Source of the DNA: Verrucomicrobia bacterium Ga0077533
Lineage (GTDB): Bacteria > Verrucomicrobiota > Verrucomicrobiia > Opitutales > Opitutaceae
Assembly (NCBI GenBank): GCA_001464505.1
Contig: LNEH01000168.1
Location: forward strand, 1 to 50,967
Direction: 5' to 3'
DNA: 50,967 bases
Shown: positions 7,896-20,278 of the stretch, piece after piece
Layout: each line of letters starts with the position of its first letter
Numbering within the stretch: position 1 is the first letter of the stretch
Program-made: the position numbers and the translations under genes
The notes under the pieces: generated by a model
The model's database searches: none
What the model saw: the letters and a program-made list of their open reading frames with translations, nothing else
What the model was told of the DNA's origin: nothing

Positions 7896-8665
7896 CCGAA
7901 AACACCCTCCACATAGTCGCGGGTGCGCGGGTCCGTGGGCTTGGCACTGAAAATGACGTCGGTGGTGTCGAGCTCGACGATTTCGCCCTTCCACAGGAAC
8001 ATCGTGCGGTCGGCCAGCCGCCGGGCCTGCTGGGTGAGGTTGGTGACGAGAATGATGGTCATATGGTGGCGCAACTCCTTTAACACTTCCTCAATCCGCA
8101 TCGTCGTGACTGGGTCGATGGCGATGCTGAATTCGTCGAGGCAGAGGATCTCGGGCTGGTGGGAGAGGGCCCGGGCGATGGTGAGACGCTGCTGCTGGCC
8201 GCCGGAAAGCTTGGTGCCCAGGCTGTCGAGGCGGTCCTTCACTTCGTCCCAGAGGGCGGCCTGGCGGAGGCATTGTTCGACGATGGCATCGAGATCGCCC
8301 TTCCGGGTGAGCCCGGCACTGCGCGGGGCAAGGGCGACGTTCTCGCGAATGCTCAAAGGCAGGCCGACTGGCAGCGGAGCCACCATCCCGATCTTGCGGC
8401 GCAGCGCGTAGACGTCACGGACCTTCCGGACATCCTCGCCGTCGACCGTGATAGTGCCGGAAACATGCGTGCCGGGCGTGAACTCGATCGTGCGGTTGAT
8501 GCAGCGGAGGAGTGACGTCTTGCCCGATTGGGCGGGGCCGATGACGCCGAGAATCTCGTGGCGCCGGATGTCGAACGAAATGCCGTGGAGGACCTCCTTC
8601 ATCCCGTAGGAGAGCCGCAGCCCGGTGACCTCGATGTGTTTTTCGATGGCGGGCACGTTCACCAT
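7892..8665 (-). CDS. pstB: Phosphate ABC transporter ATPase PstB1 with degenerate Q- and H-loops
   Basis: A 257-residue second ATPase of the Pst importer. Walker A is GPAQSGKTS and the ABC signature is intact (LSGGQQQRLTIARAL). Three other elements are altered. The Q-loop reads GMVAPLPVG where PstB has GMVFQKPNP, so the glutamine is lost. The D-loop region is FSIAID instead of TSALD. The H-loop reads VTNLTQQA instead of VTHNMQQA, so the catalytic switch histidine is asparagine. The gene overlaps pstA upstream by 7 bases and pstB2 downstream by 4 bases, so all three should be made together. These losses complement those of PstB2, which points to an obligate heterodimer rather than redundancy. 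Confidence 0.9.
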   Translation of the reverse strand: MVNVPAIEKHIEVTGLRLSYGMKEVLHGISFDIRRHEILGVIGPAQSGKTSLLRCINRTIEFTPGTHVSGTITVDGEDVRKVRDVYALRRKIGMVAPLPVGLPLSIRENVALAPRSAGLTRKGDLDAIVEQCLRQAALWDEVKDRLDSLGTKLSGGQQQRLTIARALSHQPEILCLDEFSIAIDPVTTMRIEEVLKELRHHMTIILVTNLTQQARRLADRTMFLWKGEIVELDTTDVIFSAKPTDPRTRDYVEGVFG

Positions 8666-9567
8666 TTCTTCCGGGAGCGGAGGTAAACGCGCAGGGAAAT
8701 CGCCGCCGCGTTGACCATGAGCACCAAAGCGAGCAGCACAATGGCGGTGGCGAACGGGATCGATTCCTTCACGCCCGGCACCTGGGTGGAGATGGTGTAG
8801 AGGTGCATCGAGAGGGCCATGCACTGCTCGTTGAGGTAGTAGGGAAAAAGATCGCCACGCTCGACAGCCTTGAAAAAGACGACGCCGGTGAACATCACCG
8901 GCGCGGTTTCCCCGGCCGCCCGGCTCACCTCCAGGATGATGCCGGTGAGGATCCCGCTGATGGAATTGGGGAGCACCACCGCCCAGATCGTCTGCCAGCG
9001 GGTGGCGCCGACGTTCCAGCACGCCTCGCGGAAGCTCCGCGGCACGCTGGCCAGCGCCTCGCGGGTGGCCGCGATGATCACCGGCAGGGTCATGATCGCG
9101 AGCGTCAGCGAGGCGGAGATGATCGAGTAGCCAAAGCGCGCGGCGTAGACGAAGGCTCCCAGGCCGAAAAGCGCATGCACGATGCTCGGCACGCCGGCCA
9201 GGTTGATCACGGCGAGGTTGATCACGCGGTTGAACCAGTTGTCGCGGGCGTATTCGTTGAGATAGACTGCGGCGAGAATCCCGATCGGGGCCGAGAACGC
9301 GAGCGAGAGGAACACGAGGTAAAGCGTGCCAACGAAGGCCGGCCAGATGCCGCCCTCGGTCATGCCCCGCTTCGGCACCTCGAGCAGGAACTCGAGGTTG
9401 AGCGACGGGGCCGCCCGCACGACCAGGTAGCCGACGATGAGCAGGAGCGGCACGATCATGGCCGCAGCCATCGCCCCGAACACCCACTGGGCGAGCGCCT
9501 CCTGCCGGAGTTTGCGGCGGACTGGCGGGGTTTCGCCGAACATGGCGTGGCCGGTGGACGCGTTCAT
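8659..9567 (-). CDS. pstA: Phosphate ABC transporter permease PstA
   Basis: A 302-residue inner-membrane permease that forms the phosphate channel with PstC. The first helix is about residues 28-50 (FGAMAAAMIVPLLLIVGYLV), followed by a periplasmic segment (GMTEGGIWPAFVGTLYLV) typical of PstA. The cytoplasmic coupling region is REALASVPRSFREACWNVGA, the EAA-type loop that docks on PstB. The C-terminal end is hydrophobic and then basic (LRSRKKW). The track ORF runs far upstream in frame; the ATG at 9567 is chosen because it overlaps the pstC stop (ATGA), like the other junctions in the operon. Confidence 0.93.
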   Translation of the reverse strand: MNASTGHAMFGETPPVRRKLRQEALAQWVFGAMAAAMIVPLLLIVGYLVVRAAPSLNLEFLLEVPKRGMTEGGIWPAFVGTLYLVFLSLAFSAPIGILAAVYLNEYARDNWFNRVINLAVINLAGVPSIVHALFGLGAFVYAARFGYSIISASLTLAIMTLPVIIAATREALASVPRSFREACWNVGATRWQTIWAVVLPNSISGILTGIILEVSRAAGETAPVMFTGVVFFKAVERGDLFPYYLNEQCMALSMHLYTISTQVPGVKESIPFATAIVLLALVLMVNAAAISLRVYLRSRKKW

Positions 9568-10511
9568 TTGCGCCGGATGCCGCGCACGATCGTGTCGGCG
9601 ATGAGGTTGACCGCGAAGGTGAGGGTGAAGAGGAGCACGCCGATGAGGAACAGCACGCGGTAGTGATCGGAGCCGGCGGGCGCCTCGCCGAGCTCGGAGG
9701 CGATATTGGCCGTCAGGGTGCGCACCGAGTCGAACACGCTGTTGGGAATATGCACGGCGTGGCCGGTTGCCATGAGGACGGCCATGGTCTCCCCGACGCC
9801 GCGGCCGACGCCTAACAACACGGCGGCCAGCAGCCCGTTCTTCGCCGCGGGCAGGAGCACGCGCCAGACGAGCTGCCAGCGGGTGACGCCGAGGGCGATC
9901 GCGGCCTCGCGATACGAATCTGGCACGGCCTTGAGCGCATCCTCGCTGATCGAGACAATGATCGGCACGCACATCAGCGCGAGGATGATGCCACCGTTGA
10001 GCATGTTCACGCCGACGGGCGCCCCGGTGTATTGGACGATCAACCGGCTCATGACCGTCAGGCCGATGAAGCCCCATACGACGCTCGGGACCGCGGCGAG
10101 GAACTCGATCACGATCTTGAGGATTTCGCGCGTCTTATGGCCGCAAAATTCCGAGATATAGATGGCGGCACCCAGTCCGAACGGCACGGCGATCACCATC
10201 GCGAGCACCGTGACGCTGCACGTGCCGGCAATCATCGCGAAGACCCCGTAGCGTTTGTTGACCTCCGAGGTCGGATACCACTCCGGGCTGAAGAGAAACT
10301 GGGTCAGGCTGAAGTTATCGTTGGCCAGGATCGGAAAGGCCTCTTTGAAAACGAACAGAAAGATTCCGAGCACGAAAACGATCGCACTGAAGCCGCAGAG
10401 GTAAACGAGCGCCTCAAGGATTTTTTCACCCACCACCGCCCAGGCAGCACGTTTCGCGGCGCGCACGGCGAAGGCCGGGGGAGCGGGGGTGGCGCTATTC
10501 GGTTCGGTCAT
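9564..10511 (-). CDS. pstC: Phosphate ABC transporter permease PstC
   Basis: A 315-residue inner-membrane permease. After a 30-residue alanine-rich cytoplasmic lead it shows the usual first helix (VYLCGFSAIVFVLGIFLFV), the PstC-type periplasmic loop with FLFSPEWYPTSEVNKRYGVF, and the EAA-like coupling loop (EDALKAVPDSYREAAIALGV). The segment LLGVGRGVGETMAVLMATGH is highly typical of PstC. It is separated from pstS by about 50 bases and overlaps pstA by 4. Its partner is PstA; energy is supplied by the two downstream ATPases. Confidence 0.94.
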   Translation of the reverse strand: MTEPNSATPAPPAFAVRAAKRAAWAVVGEKILEALVYLCGFSAIVFVLGIFLFVFKEAFPILANDNFSLTQFLFSPEWYPTSEVNKRYGVFAMIAGTCSVTVLAMVIAVPFGLGAAIYISEFCGHKTREILKIVIEFLAAVPSVVWGFIGLTVMSRLIVQYTGAPVGVNMLNGGIILALMCVPIIVSISEDALKAVPDSYREAAIALGVTRWQLVWRVLLPAAKNGLLAAVLLGVGRGVGETMAVLMATGHAVHIPNSVFDSVRTLTANIASELGEAPAGSDHYRVLFLIGVLLFTLTFAVNLIADTIVRGIRRK

Positions 10512-10562
10512 TAGTGCGTTCCAGATGCCGGGCGGCGATGGACCTGCCGGGTTGCGACGCGA

Positions 10563-11495
10563 TCAGGGCTTCGATGTGCCGGCCCGCAGCGGCACGTAGC
10601 CGCTCTTCTCGACGATCTGCTGCCCGGCGTCCGTCAGGATCCAATCGATGTAGTTTTTCAACTCACCCGTCGGCTCGCCGAGCGTGTAGAGGAGCAGCGG
10701 GCGCGCGATGGGATACTGCTTGCTCAGCGTGGTCGCCACGCCGGGTTCGATCGCGGGCTGGCCGGCTTTGGGCGAGACCTTGAGCATCTTGACCTTGCCC
10801 GGCTCATTGTAGCCAAGGCCGCTGTAACCGATCGCGCTCATCGTCAAGCCCACAAGTTCGACCACCTCCTTCGAGCCGTTCATGTCGCGCGAACCCAGCT
10901 TGAAATCCCGCTTGTTGAGGACGTGCTCGCGGAAGAATTCATACGTGCCCGAGCTTGACTGGCGGCTGACGCGGACGATCACATCGCGGTCGGCGGGCAG
11001 CTTGACCCCGAGGTCGGACCATTTGGTAATTTTGCCGCCCTCGGCGAAAATGTCGGCCAGCTGCTCGTTGGTGATTTCAGCGAGCGGGTTGTCCTTGTGC
11101 ACGTAAACGACGAGGGCGTCATGGCCGACGACGAACTCCCTGGGCTCCTTGCCGGTGTTCTTTTTCGCCAGGGCCTTTTCCTCGGCCTTCATGTCGCGGC
11201 TGGTGCTGGCGAGGTCGATCGTGCCCTTGATGAGCGCCGCGATGCCGACGCCCGAGCCGCCGCCGGAAACCTCGACGTCCACATGGGGATGGATTTTTTT
11301 GTATTCCTCGGCCCAGACTTGGGCCACGTTGACCATGGTGTCGGAGCCTTTGTTTTGGATGGTGATCCGGGGGTTCGCGCCCCCGCTCCCTCCACTGGAG
11401 CCGCCGGGCTTGCAGCCGGGCTGCAACGCCAGCGCGATCGCGCAGGCCGCGAGGCCGAGTTGTGGGAAGCAGGAAGAGCGGTGAGCTGGTCGCAT
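10563..11495 (-). CDS. pstS: Phosphate-binding lipoprotein PstS
   Basis: A 310-residue periplasmic phosphate-binding protein. The N-terminus has a signal peptide ending in a lipobox-like LQPGC, followed by a glycine/serine linker, so it should be a membrane-anchored lipoprotein. Phosphate-contacting loops are visible: KGSDTMVN near the mature N-terminus, VSGGGSGVGIAALIKGTIDLA, and RVSRQSSSGTYEFF. The C-terminal DAGQQIVEKSGYVPL is also characteristic of the family. It lies 19 bases downstream of phoU and upstream of pstC on the same strand, so it is the second gene of the operon. Confidence 0.94.
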   Translation of the reverse strand: MRPAHRSSCFPQLGLAACAIALALQPGCKPGGSSGGSGGANPRITIQNKGSDTMVNVAQVWAEEYKKIHPHVDVEVSGGGSGVGIAALIKGTIDLASTSRDMKAEEKALAKKNTGKEPREFVVGHDALVVYVHKDNPLAEITNEQLADIFAEGGKITKWSDLGVKLPADRDVIVRVSRQSSSGTYEFFREHVLNKRDFKLGSRDMNGSKEVVELVGLTMSAIGYSGLGYNEPGKVKMLKVSPKAGQPAIEPGVATTLSKQYPIARPLLLYTLGEPTGELKNYIDWILTDAGQQIVEKSGYVPLRAGTSKP

Positions 11496-11514
11496 GATGT
11501 GGGGCGGGAAAGGA

Positions 11515-12606
11515 CTAACTTTTCAGAATGGCCTGGACGAGTTCGTTGATATTCTGGCTGAGCATACGATGGGCTTCCTCATAGGCCGCGTTCCGCAGCT
11601 CGGGGCTGCCTTCCACGGTCGCCGGGTCGGCTATGCTCCAATCCAGGTAGACCCCCTTGCGCGGGCGGCGGGGAAACGCCTTCTTCACCTTGGGCGAGAG
11701 CGCCACAATCAGATGAATATGCTCCAAGTTGGGCACCAGATGAAGCGCCCGCGGCACCAGATAAGACGTGTCGTGTCCTTTCGATTTCAGGAAATCAAGG
11801 GTGGTCGGGGTAACCGGCTGGGGATCGAGCCCGGCTGTAACGAAGACAAACTTGGACTGATTGAGCCCGTTGGCGATGGCCTCGGCGATCTTCGTCCGGC
11901 AGGAATCGTGGTCGTCGATAAACAGCACGCGGAAAACCTCGGCGCCATGGTGTTTCGAAAATTCCCCGGTGCACATGTAGAGCACTTCCGTGCAGATGTT
12001 GCGCGCCTGGTCCGACACGCGCTCGAATCGGCGCACGATCATCGTCAGCGGATCGAGCGATTGGAAGGGGATCTTGTTTTCGTGAAACAGGGTGACGAGT
12101 TGCTTGATCAACACGCTTTTCTGCAGGTCCATCGCGTCTTCCAGCTCGATGGTCCGCCGGGCCAGCTCGGCATCCTGGGCGACAAACGCCCGGACGGCTT
12201 CGCGCAACATCGAGATCGACAGGCGGGACAACTCGATCAGCTCATCCATCGGCACATCCGGCGGCGCGGGGCTGACTTTGAGCAGCTGCCGGGCGATGCT
12301 CTCCGCGTAGTCGCCGACCCGTTCCAGCTCGAGATTGATCCGGATCGTGCTGTAAACGAAGCGCAAGGATCCAGCCACGGGCTGCTGCCGGACCAGGAAC
12401 TCCAGACACAGGCGGTCGATCTCCTTCTCTTTTTCGTCCACATACTGGTCGCGCAAGATGACCGCATAGGCCAACTGCCGGTCGTTTTCGGTGATGGCTT
12501 TGACGCAGTCCTGCAAGGCCAGCTCGGTCAAAGCCCCCATTTCATAGACCTTGTTGATGATCCGCTCGACGTCCCGGTGGAGTGAACTCTCAAGATAGGT
12601 AGCCAC
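11515..12606 (-). CDS. phoU: PhoU fused to a catalytically dead low-molecular-weight phosphatase-like domain
   Basis: A protein of about 363 residues, longer than usual PhoU (about 220-240). Residues 1-220 are PhoU: two helical repeats with the metal-binding ERVGDYAE and ERVSDQARN motifs. Residues 225-363 match the low-molecular-weight protein-tyrosine phosphatase/arsenate reductase fold: VLFIDDHDSCRTKIAEAIAN aligns with the active loop VLFVCxGNxCRSxxAE, and IADPATV matches the DP acid loop. The nucleophilic cysteine is Asp, while the loop arginine and the DP aspartate remain. PhoU normally mutes PhoR signalling when phosphate is plentiful; here it is the first gene of the operon. Start: GTG 12606 is preferred, with a gagga element eight bases upstream; the track's 12753 start adds 49 unlikely residues. 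Confidence 0.88.
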   Translation of the reverse strand: MATYLESSLHRDVERIINKVYEMGALTELALQDCVKAITENDRQLAYAVILRDQYVDEKEKEIDRLCLEFLVRQQPVAGSLRFVYSTIRINLELERVGDYAESIARQLLKVSPAPPDVPMDELIELSRLSISMLREAVRAFVAQDAELARRTIELEDAMDLQKSVLIKQLVTLFHENKIPFQSLDPLTMIVRRFERVSDQARNICTEVLYMCTGEFSKHHGAEVFRVLFIDDHDSCRTKIAEAIANGLNQSKFVFVTAGLDPQPVTPTTLDFLKSKGHDTSYLVPRALHLVPNLEHIHLIVALSPKVKKAFPRRPRKGVYLDWSIADPATVEGSPELRNAAYEEAHRMLSQNINELVQAILKS

Positions 12607-12624
12607 ATCAATATTCCTCAGCCC

Positions 12625-12642
12625 ATGTAACTGTTCTGACAA
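12625..12642 (-). promoter_or_regulatory. Possible PHO box upstream of phoU
   Basis: On the minus strand, ttgtcagaacagttacat lies 18 bases before the proposed GTG start. The classical PhoB site is two CTGTCAT-like halves 11 bases apart; here the halves are TTGTCAG and GTTACAT, matching 5 and 4 of 7 positions. The position at the head of a pst operon is right, but the match is modest and PhoB is not encoded in this window. Confidence 0.25.
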
Positions 12643-12866
12643 TCCTATTCCGCCGCGCAAATGACCGGGCCCGGCGTTGGTAGATTTGTTGAGTCGAGTT
12701 ATAAAACATGCTGGCTGCCCTCGATCTCCTTCCGGGATTACCGCCAAATCCACTCTGGCACACCCGCTGGGGAATGCCCCGGGGAATTCTCCGCGCCGTC
12801 GCGGGCCCGACTCGGCCGGGCCGCCTGTCGTCCGTAGGCTCCGGCGAAGGATGATGGCGATCCAGC

Positions 12867-12901
12867 TGGATTGCTTCGTCGCTCTGCTCCTCGCAATGAC
12901 A
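12867..12901. repeat. Half copy of 'ttgcttcgtcgctctgctcc' repeat
   Basis: The stretch ggattgcttcgtcgctctgc followed by tcctcgcaatgaca is one arm of a very widespread intergenic repeat whose shadow translation reads DCFVALLLAMT. Only this arm is convincing here; the opposite arm upstream is degraded. Confidence 0.6.
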
Positions 12902-12938
12902 GTCTATTTCTCTCGGGACGTTGGCATTACATCAGGTG

Positions 12939-13028
12939 GTCATCCTGAGCGCAGTGAAGGATCCATGCGTTATGAACATGGCGCCACCTTCCTGGCCGTG
13001 TCATTCCTCGCTCCGCTCAGAATGACAC
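12939..13028. repeat. Palindromic repeat (family A, 'gtcatcctgagc')
   Basis: The left arm gtcatcctgagcgcagtgaa (12939 on, through ggatcc) and the right arm gtcattcctcgctccgctca (13000 on, through gaatgacac) are imperfect inverted repeats. The same family is present at 22463-22544. It sits 21 bases beyond the nifJ stop codon and could terminate nifJ transcription. Confidence 0.75.
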
Positions 13029-13049
13029 GCAGGGGCTTTCCGCCGGGAA

Positions 13050-17801
<4,752 letters not shown>

Positions 17802-17997
17802 GGCGATAAAAGTGGGATGTTAATTCACTCGCGACGGGGCAAGCGTCGGCACGATGATATGTGCTGGGTTGCCGGTTGAACGTAAAGCGCCCGGGAGGGC
17901 ACGCAAGTATAGACGCCGCGCATGTCTTGCCAAAAGTCGGTCATGCTTCGCCACGCCTTGGCTTGAATCTCCTGCCTCATCTTGCCAAGGTGCCGCG

Positions 17998-18432
17998 ATG
18001 AAGTCTGATGATCCGCCGCCCAAGGCCTACGGCTTCAAGTCGCGTGATTTCAAACGCGACAACGTGCGGGGCCCGGGCGCGGAGCCGCTGCCCACGGCCA
18101 AGGAGCTCGCGATCCTGGCGGGACCCGTCATTGCCAGCTCCAAGGGCGCGACCGGCCCCAAGGCGGGCGATCCGAACGACGTCTATACGGCGCTTCAGCA
18201 GAACCGGGCCATTGAAAAGCGGCATGGGCTGGACCAGATTGAGATCCGGAAGGTCAGGCGCCGCAAAATGCGCGATTATTGCCTGATCATGCTGCCCGGT
18301 GAAGCGCTGCTCGGCGCCATCACCTTTCTCGGCCGCGACAATCCGGTGCTTTTCGTCTCGGGTCTGGCCGGCATGGTGATGCTGGGTGTCAGCCTCACTT
18401 GGATCATGTGGCAGGTGATGGACAGGTATTAA
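17998..18432 (+). CDS. Small membrane protein of unknown function
   Basis: A 144-residue protein. The N-terminal 95 residues are soluble, proline- and charge-rich (DDPPPKAYGFKSRDFKRDN) and end in a very basic patch (RKVRRRKMRDY). Two hydrophobic helices follow (LIMLPGEALLGAITFLG and FVSGLAGMVMLGVSLTWIMW) with a short C-terminal tail. This suggests two membrane spans with the long N-terminus in the cytoplasm. The track starts it at 17854; ATG 17998 with an aagg element shortly upstream is preferred. I do not recognise the family. It is divergent from nifJ, with about 195 bases between them that probably hold both promoters. Confidence 0.65.
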   Translation: MKSDDPPPKAYGFKSRDFKRDNVRGPGAEPLPTAKELAILAGPVIASSKGATGPKAGDPNDVYTALQQNRAIEKRHGLDQIEIRKVRRRKMRDYCLIMLPGEALLGAITFLGRDNPVLFVSGLAGMVMLGVSLTWIMWQVMDRY

Positions 18433-18481
18433 GGGCCGAGGGATACATTGCTATTCCCGGGAAGCCGCGTAGCTTTGTTGG

Positions 18482-18766
18482 ATGGACACCACCCAACCCG
18501 TCACCCCGCCCCTCAGCGCCCTGCGTTGCTGGGTCCAGGGCCGGCGCGTTTATCTCGAGATCAACGCCCGCCGCTCGGTCAGTTTTCCCGCCAGCAAATA
18601 CAAGGTCCTGGAGAACGCCTCGCAATCCGAGCTGGAGAAAATCCAGCTGCAGGGCGGCGGCCGCACCATCCAGTGGGAATCGCTCGACGAGGAAATCTCC
18701 GTCGACGACGTGGCGCACAACCGCTTCTTCCACACGCCCAAGGCGCTCGCGGTTCACGCCGGATAA
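18482..18766 (+). CDS. DUF2442 family protein
   Basis: A 94-residue protein matching the DUF2442 pattern: RVYLEINARRSVSFPASKY, then a short helix, then LQGGGRTIQWESLDEEISVD. These small proteins are often found next to toxin-like or DUF4160 genes, but no such partner is present here. Its role is unknown. The last 13 bases overlap the end of glgA on the opposite strand, so the two genes are tail to tail without room for a separate terminator. Confidence 0.8.
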   Translation: MDTTQPVTPPLSALRCWVQGRRVYLEINARRSVSFPASKYKVLENASQSELEKIQLQGGGRTIQWESLDEEISVDDVAHNRFFHTPKALAVHAG

Positions 18767-20235
18767 GTGCCCGTGCGGGATTCGACCGCCCAGCGATAAA
18801 GATCGACGTAGTGGCCGGCGCTCTGCCGCCAGGAAAAATCCTGGGCCATCGCCCGCCGCTGCAAGCCGGCGAATTCCAGCGGCCGGTCGTAATAGGTGGC
18901 GCAGGCCCAGCCGATCGTGTCGGCCAGCGCCCCCGCGGTGGCGGCGTGGAAGACAAAACCCGTGCCCCGCCCCTGGCCTTCCGCAAAATTCTCCACCGTG
19001 TCCACCAGCCCGCCGGTCGCGTGGACAAGGGGCAGCGTGCCATAGCGCATGGCATACATCTGCGTCAACCCACACGGCTCCGCCCGGCTGGGCATGAGGA
19101 AAATATCGCTGCCGGCCTGAATGAGCCGCGCCAGCTTGCCGTCGAAGCCGATCTGCGCCCCGCAGCGCCCGCGATAGGCCCGCGCCGCCCACGAAAAACT
19201 ATTTTCCAGCCGCACATCGCCGCTGCCAAGCAGCACAAGCTGGATGGCCATCCGGTCCAGCACGGCCGGCAGCGCCTCCGCCAGCAGGTCGAGGCCCTTC
19301 TGGGCCACAAGCCGGGACACCACGCCGTAGAGCGGCACAACCGGGTTCTCCTCCAGGCCGAAACGCCGTTGCAGCGCCGCCTTGCACCGCGCCTTGCCGT
19401 GAAGGTCGGCCGCCGAGTAGTTCGACGGCAAGGCCCGGTCGCGGGCCGGATCCCACGACTCATCGTCAATGCCGTTGAGGATGCCGAGCAGGTCGCCCGC
19501 CCGGAAACGCAGCACCCCGTCGAGCCCGAAGCCGCCCCCGGGGGTCAGGATTTCCTTCGCATAGGTGGGGCTGACGGTCGTGAGCTTGGTCGCGTGCCAG
19601 AGTCCGGCTTTCAGCTGGTTGACCATGCCGCCCGACTCGATCCCGTCGCGCAAAAACTCGCCCCGGGGCAGCCGCGCGAAATCCACCACGCGCGCCGGGG
19701 CATAACCCTGGTGCTCGAGATTGTGGATGGTGAAGACCGACGCGGTGCGCCCGAGCGGGGTATCGCGCAGCGTGGTGTTCAGCATCACCGGCAGCAGGCC
19801 GGTGGGCCAGTCGTGACCGTGCGCGACATCGGGAATCCAGTCCAGTTGCTGGCACAGCGCCAGCGCGCCGCGGCACAGGAAGGCAAAGCGCAGGTCGTTG
19901 TCCTCGAACGCGCCCCACGGCCCCGTATAAACCTCGGGCCGGGCAAAGTGATCATGGTTCTCCAGAAAATACGCCGGCACGGCCGTGCCCGGCAGCACGG
20001 TCTCCCAGGTGCGGGCCCATTGCGCCGACGGCCCGACGTCGACCCCGAGCGGCCGCGGGAGCGCGTGCCACCCGCCCACCCGTTTCACCGAACCGTAGGC
20101 CGGGCAGACGATCCGCACCTCGTGCCCCAGTTTGGCCAGTTCGATGGGCAGGGCGCCCACCATGTCGGCCAGTCCGCCGACTTTCACAAACGGCTCGACC
20201 TCGGAGCTGACGAAGAGAATTTTCAATGCTCGCAC
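18754..20235 (-). CDS. glgA: Glycogen synthase (ADP-glucose type, GT5)
   Basis: A protein of about 493 residues transferring glucose from ADP-glucose to growing alpha-1,4-glucan. The N-terminal donor motif is KVGGLADMVGALP, in the consensus KxGGLxDV. The second domain has PSRAEPCGLTQMYAMRYGT and then ATGGLVDTV, the expected acid/glutamate region of the GT5 family. Usual length is about 480-500. No ATG exists at the conserved beginning; candidates are TTG 20253, GTG 20235 and TTG 20226 (giving MKILFVSS). GTG 20235 is chosen as a compromise, and the exact start is uncertain. It follows pheA by only about 44 bases on the same strand, so read-through from the aro/phe operon is possible. Confidence 0.92.
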   Translation of the reverse strand: MRALKILFVSSEVEPFVKVGGLADMVGALPIELAKLGHEVRIVCPAYGSVKRVGGWHALPRPLGVDVGPSAQWARTWETVLPGTAVPAYFLENHDHFARPEVYTGPWGAFEDNDLRFAFLCRGALALCQQLDWIPDVAHGHDWPTGLLPVMLNTTLRDTPLGRTASVFTIHNLEHQGYAPARVVDFARLPRGEFLRDGIESGGMVNQLKAGLWHATKLTTVSPTYAKEILTPGGGFGLDGVLRFRAGDLLGILNGIDDESWDPARDRALPSNYSAADLHGKARCKAALQRRFGLEENPVVPLYGVVSRLVAQKGLDLLAEALPAVLDRMAIQLVLLGSGDVRLENSFSWAARAYRGRCGAQIGFDGKLARLIQAGSDIFLMPSRAEPCGLTQMYAMRYGTLPLVHATGGLVDTVENFAEGQGRGTGFVFHAATAGALADTIGWACATYYDRPLEFAGLQRRAMAQDFSWRQSAGHYVDLYRWAVESRTGTYPA

Positions 20236-20278
20236 GGCGCCAAGAAATCCCAAGGGCCCGGGGCTGCCGAGCCCAAAG

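Larger units (their letters stand above)
12607..13049. other. Intergenic region between phoU and nifJ, mostly repeats
   Basis: No gene is supported in these 443 bases. The first 130 bases hold the upstream region of the phosphate operon. The part from about 12867 holds copies of two palindromic repeat types (listed separately), and the last one ends just short of the nifJ stop, where its hairpin could serve as a terminator. The track ORF 12677-13249 is a read-through of these repeats. Confidence 0.6.
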
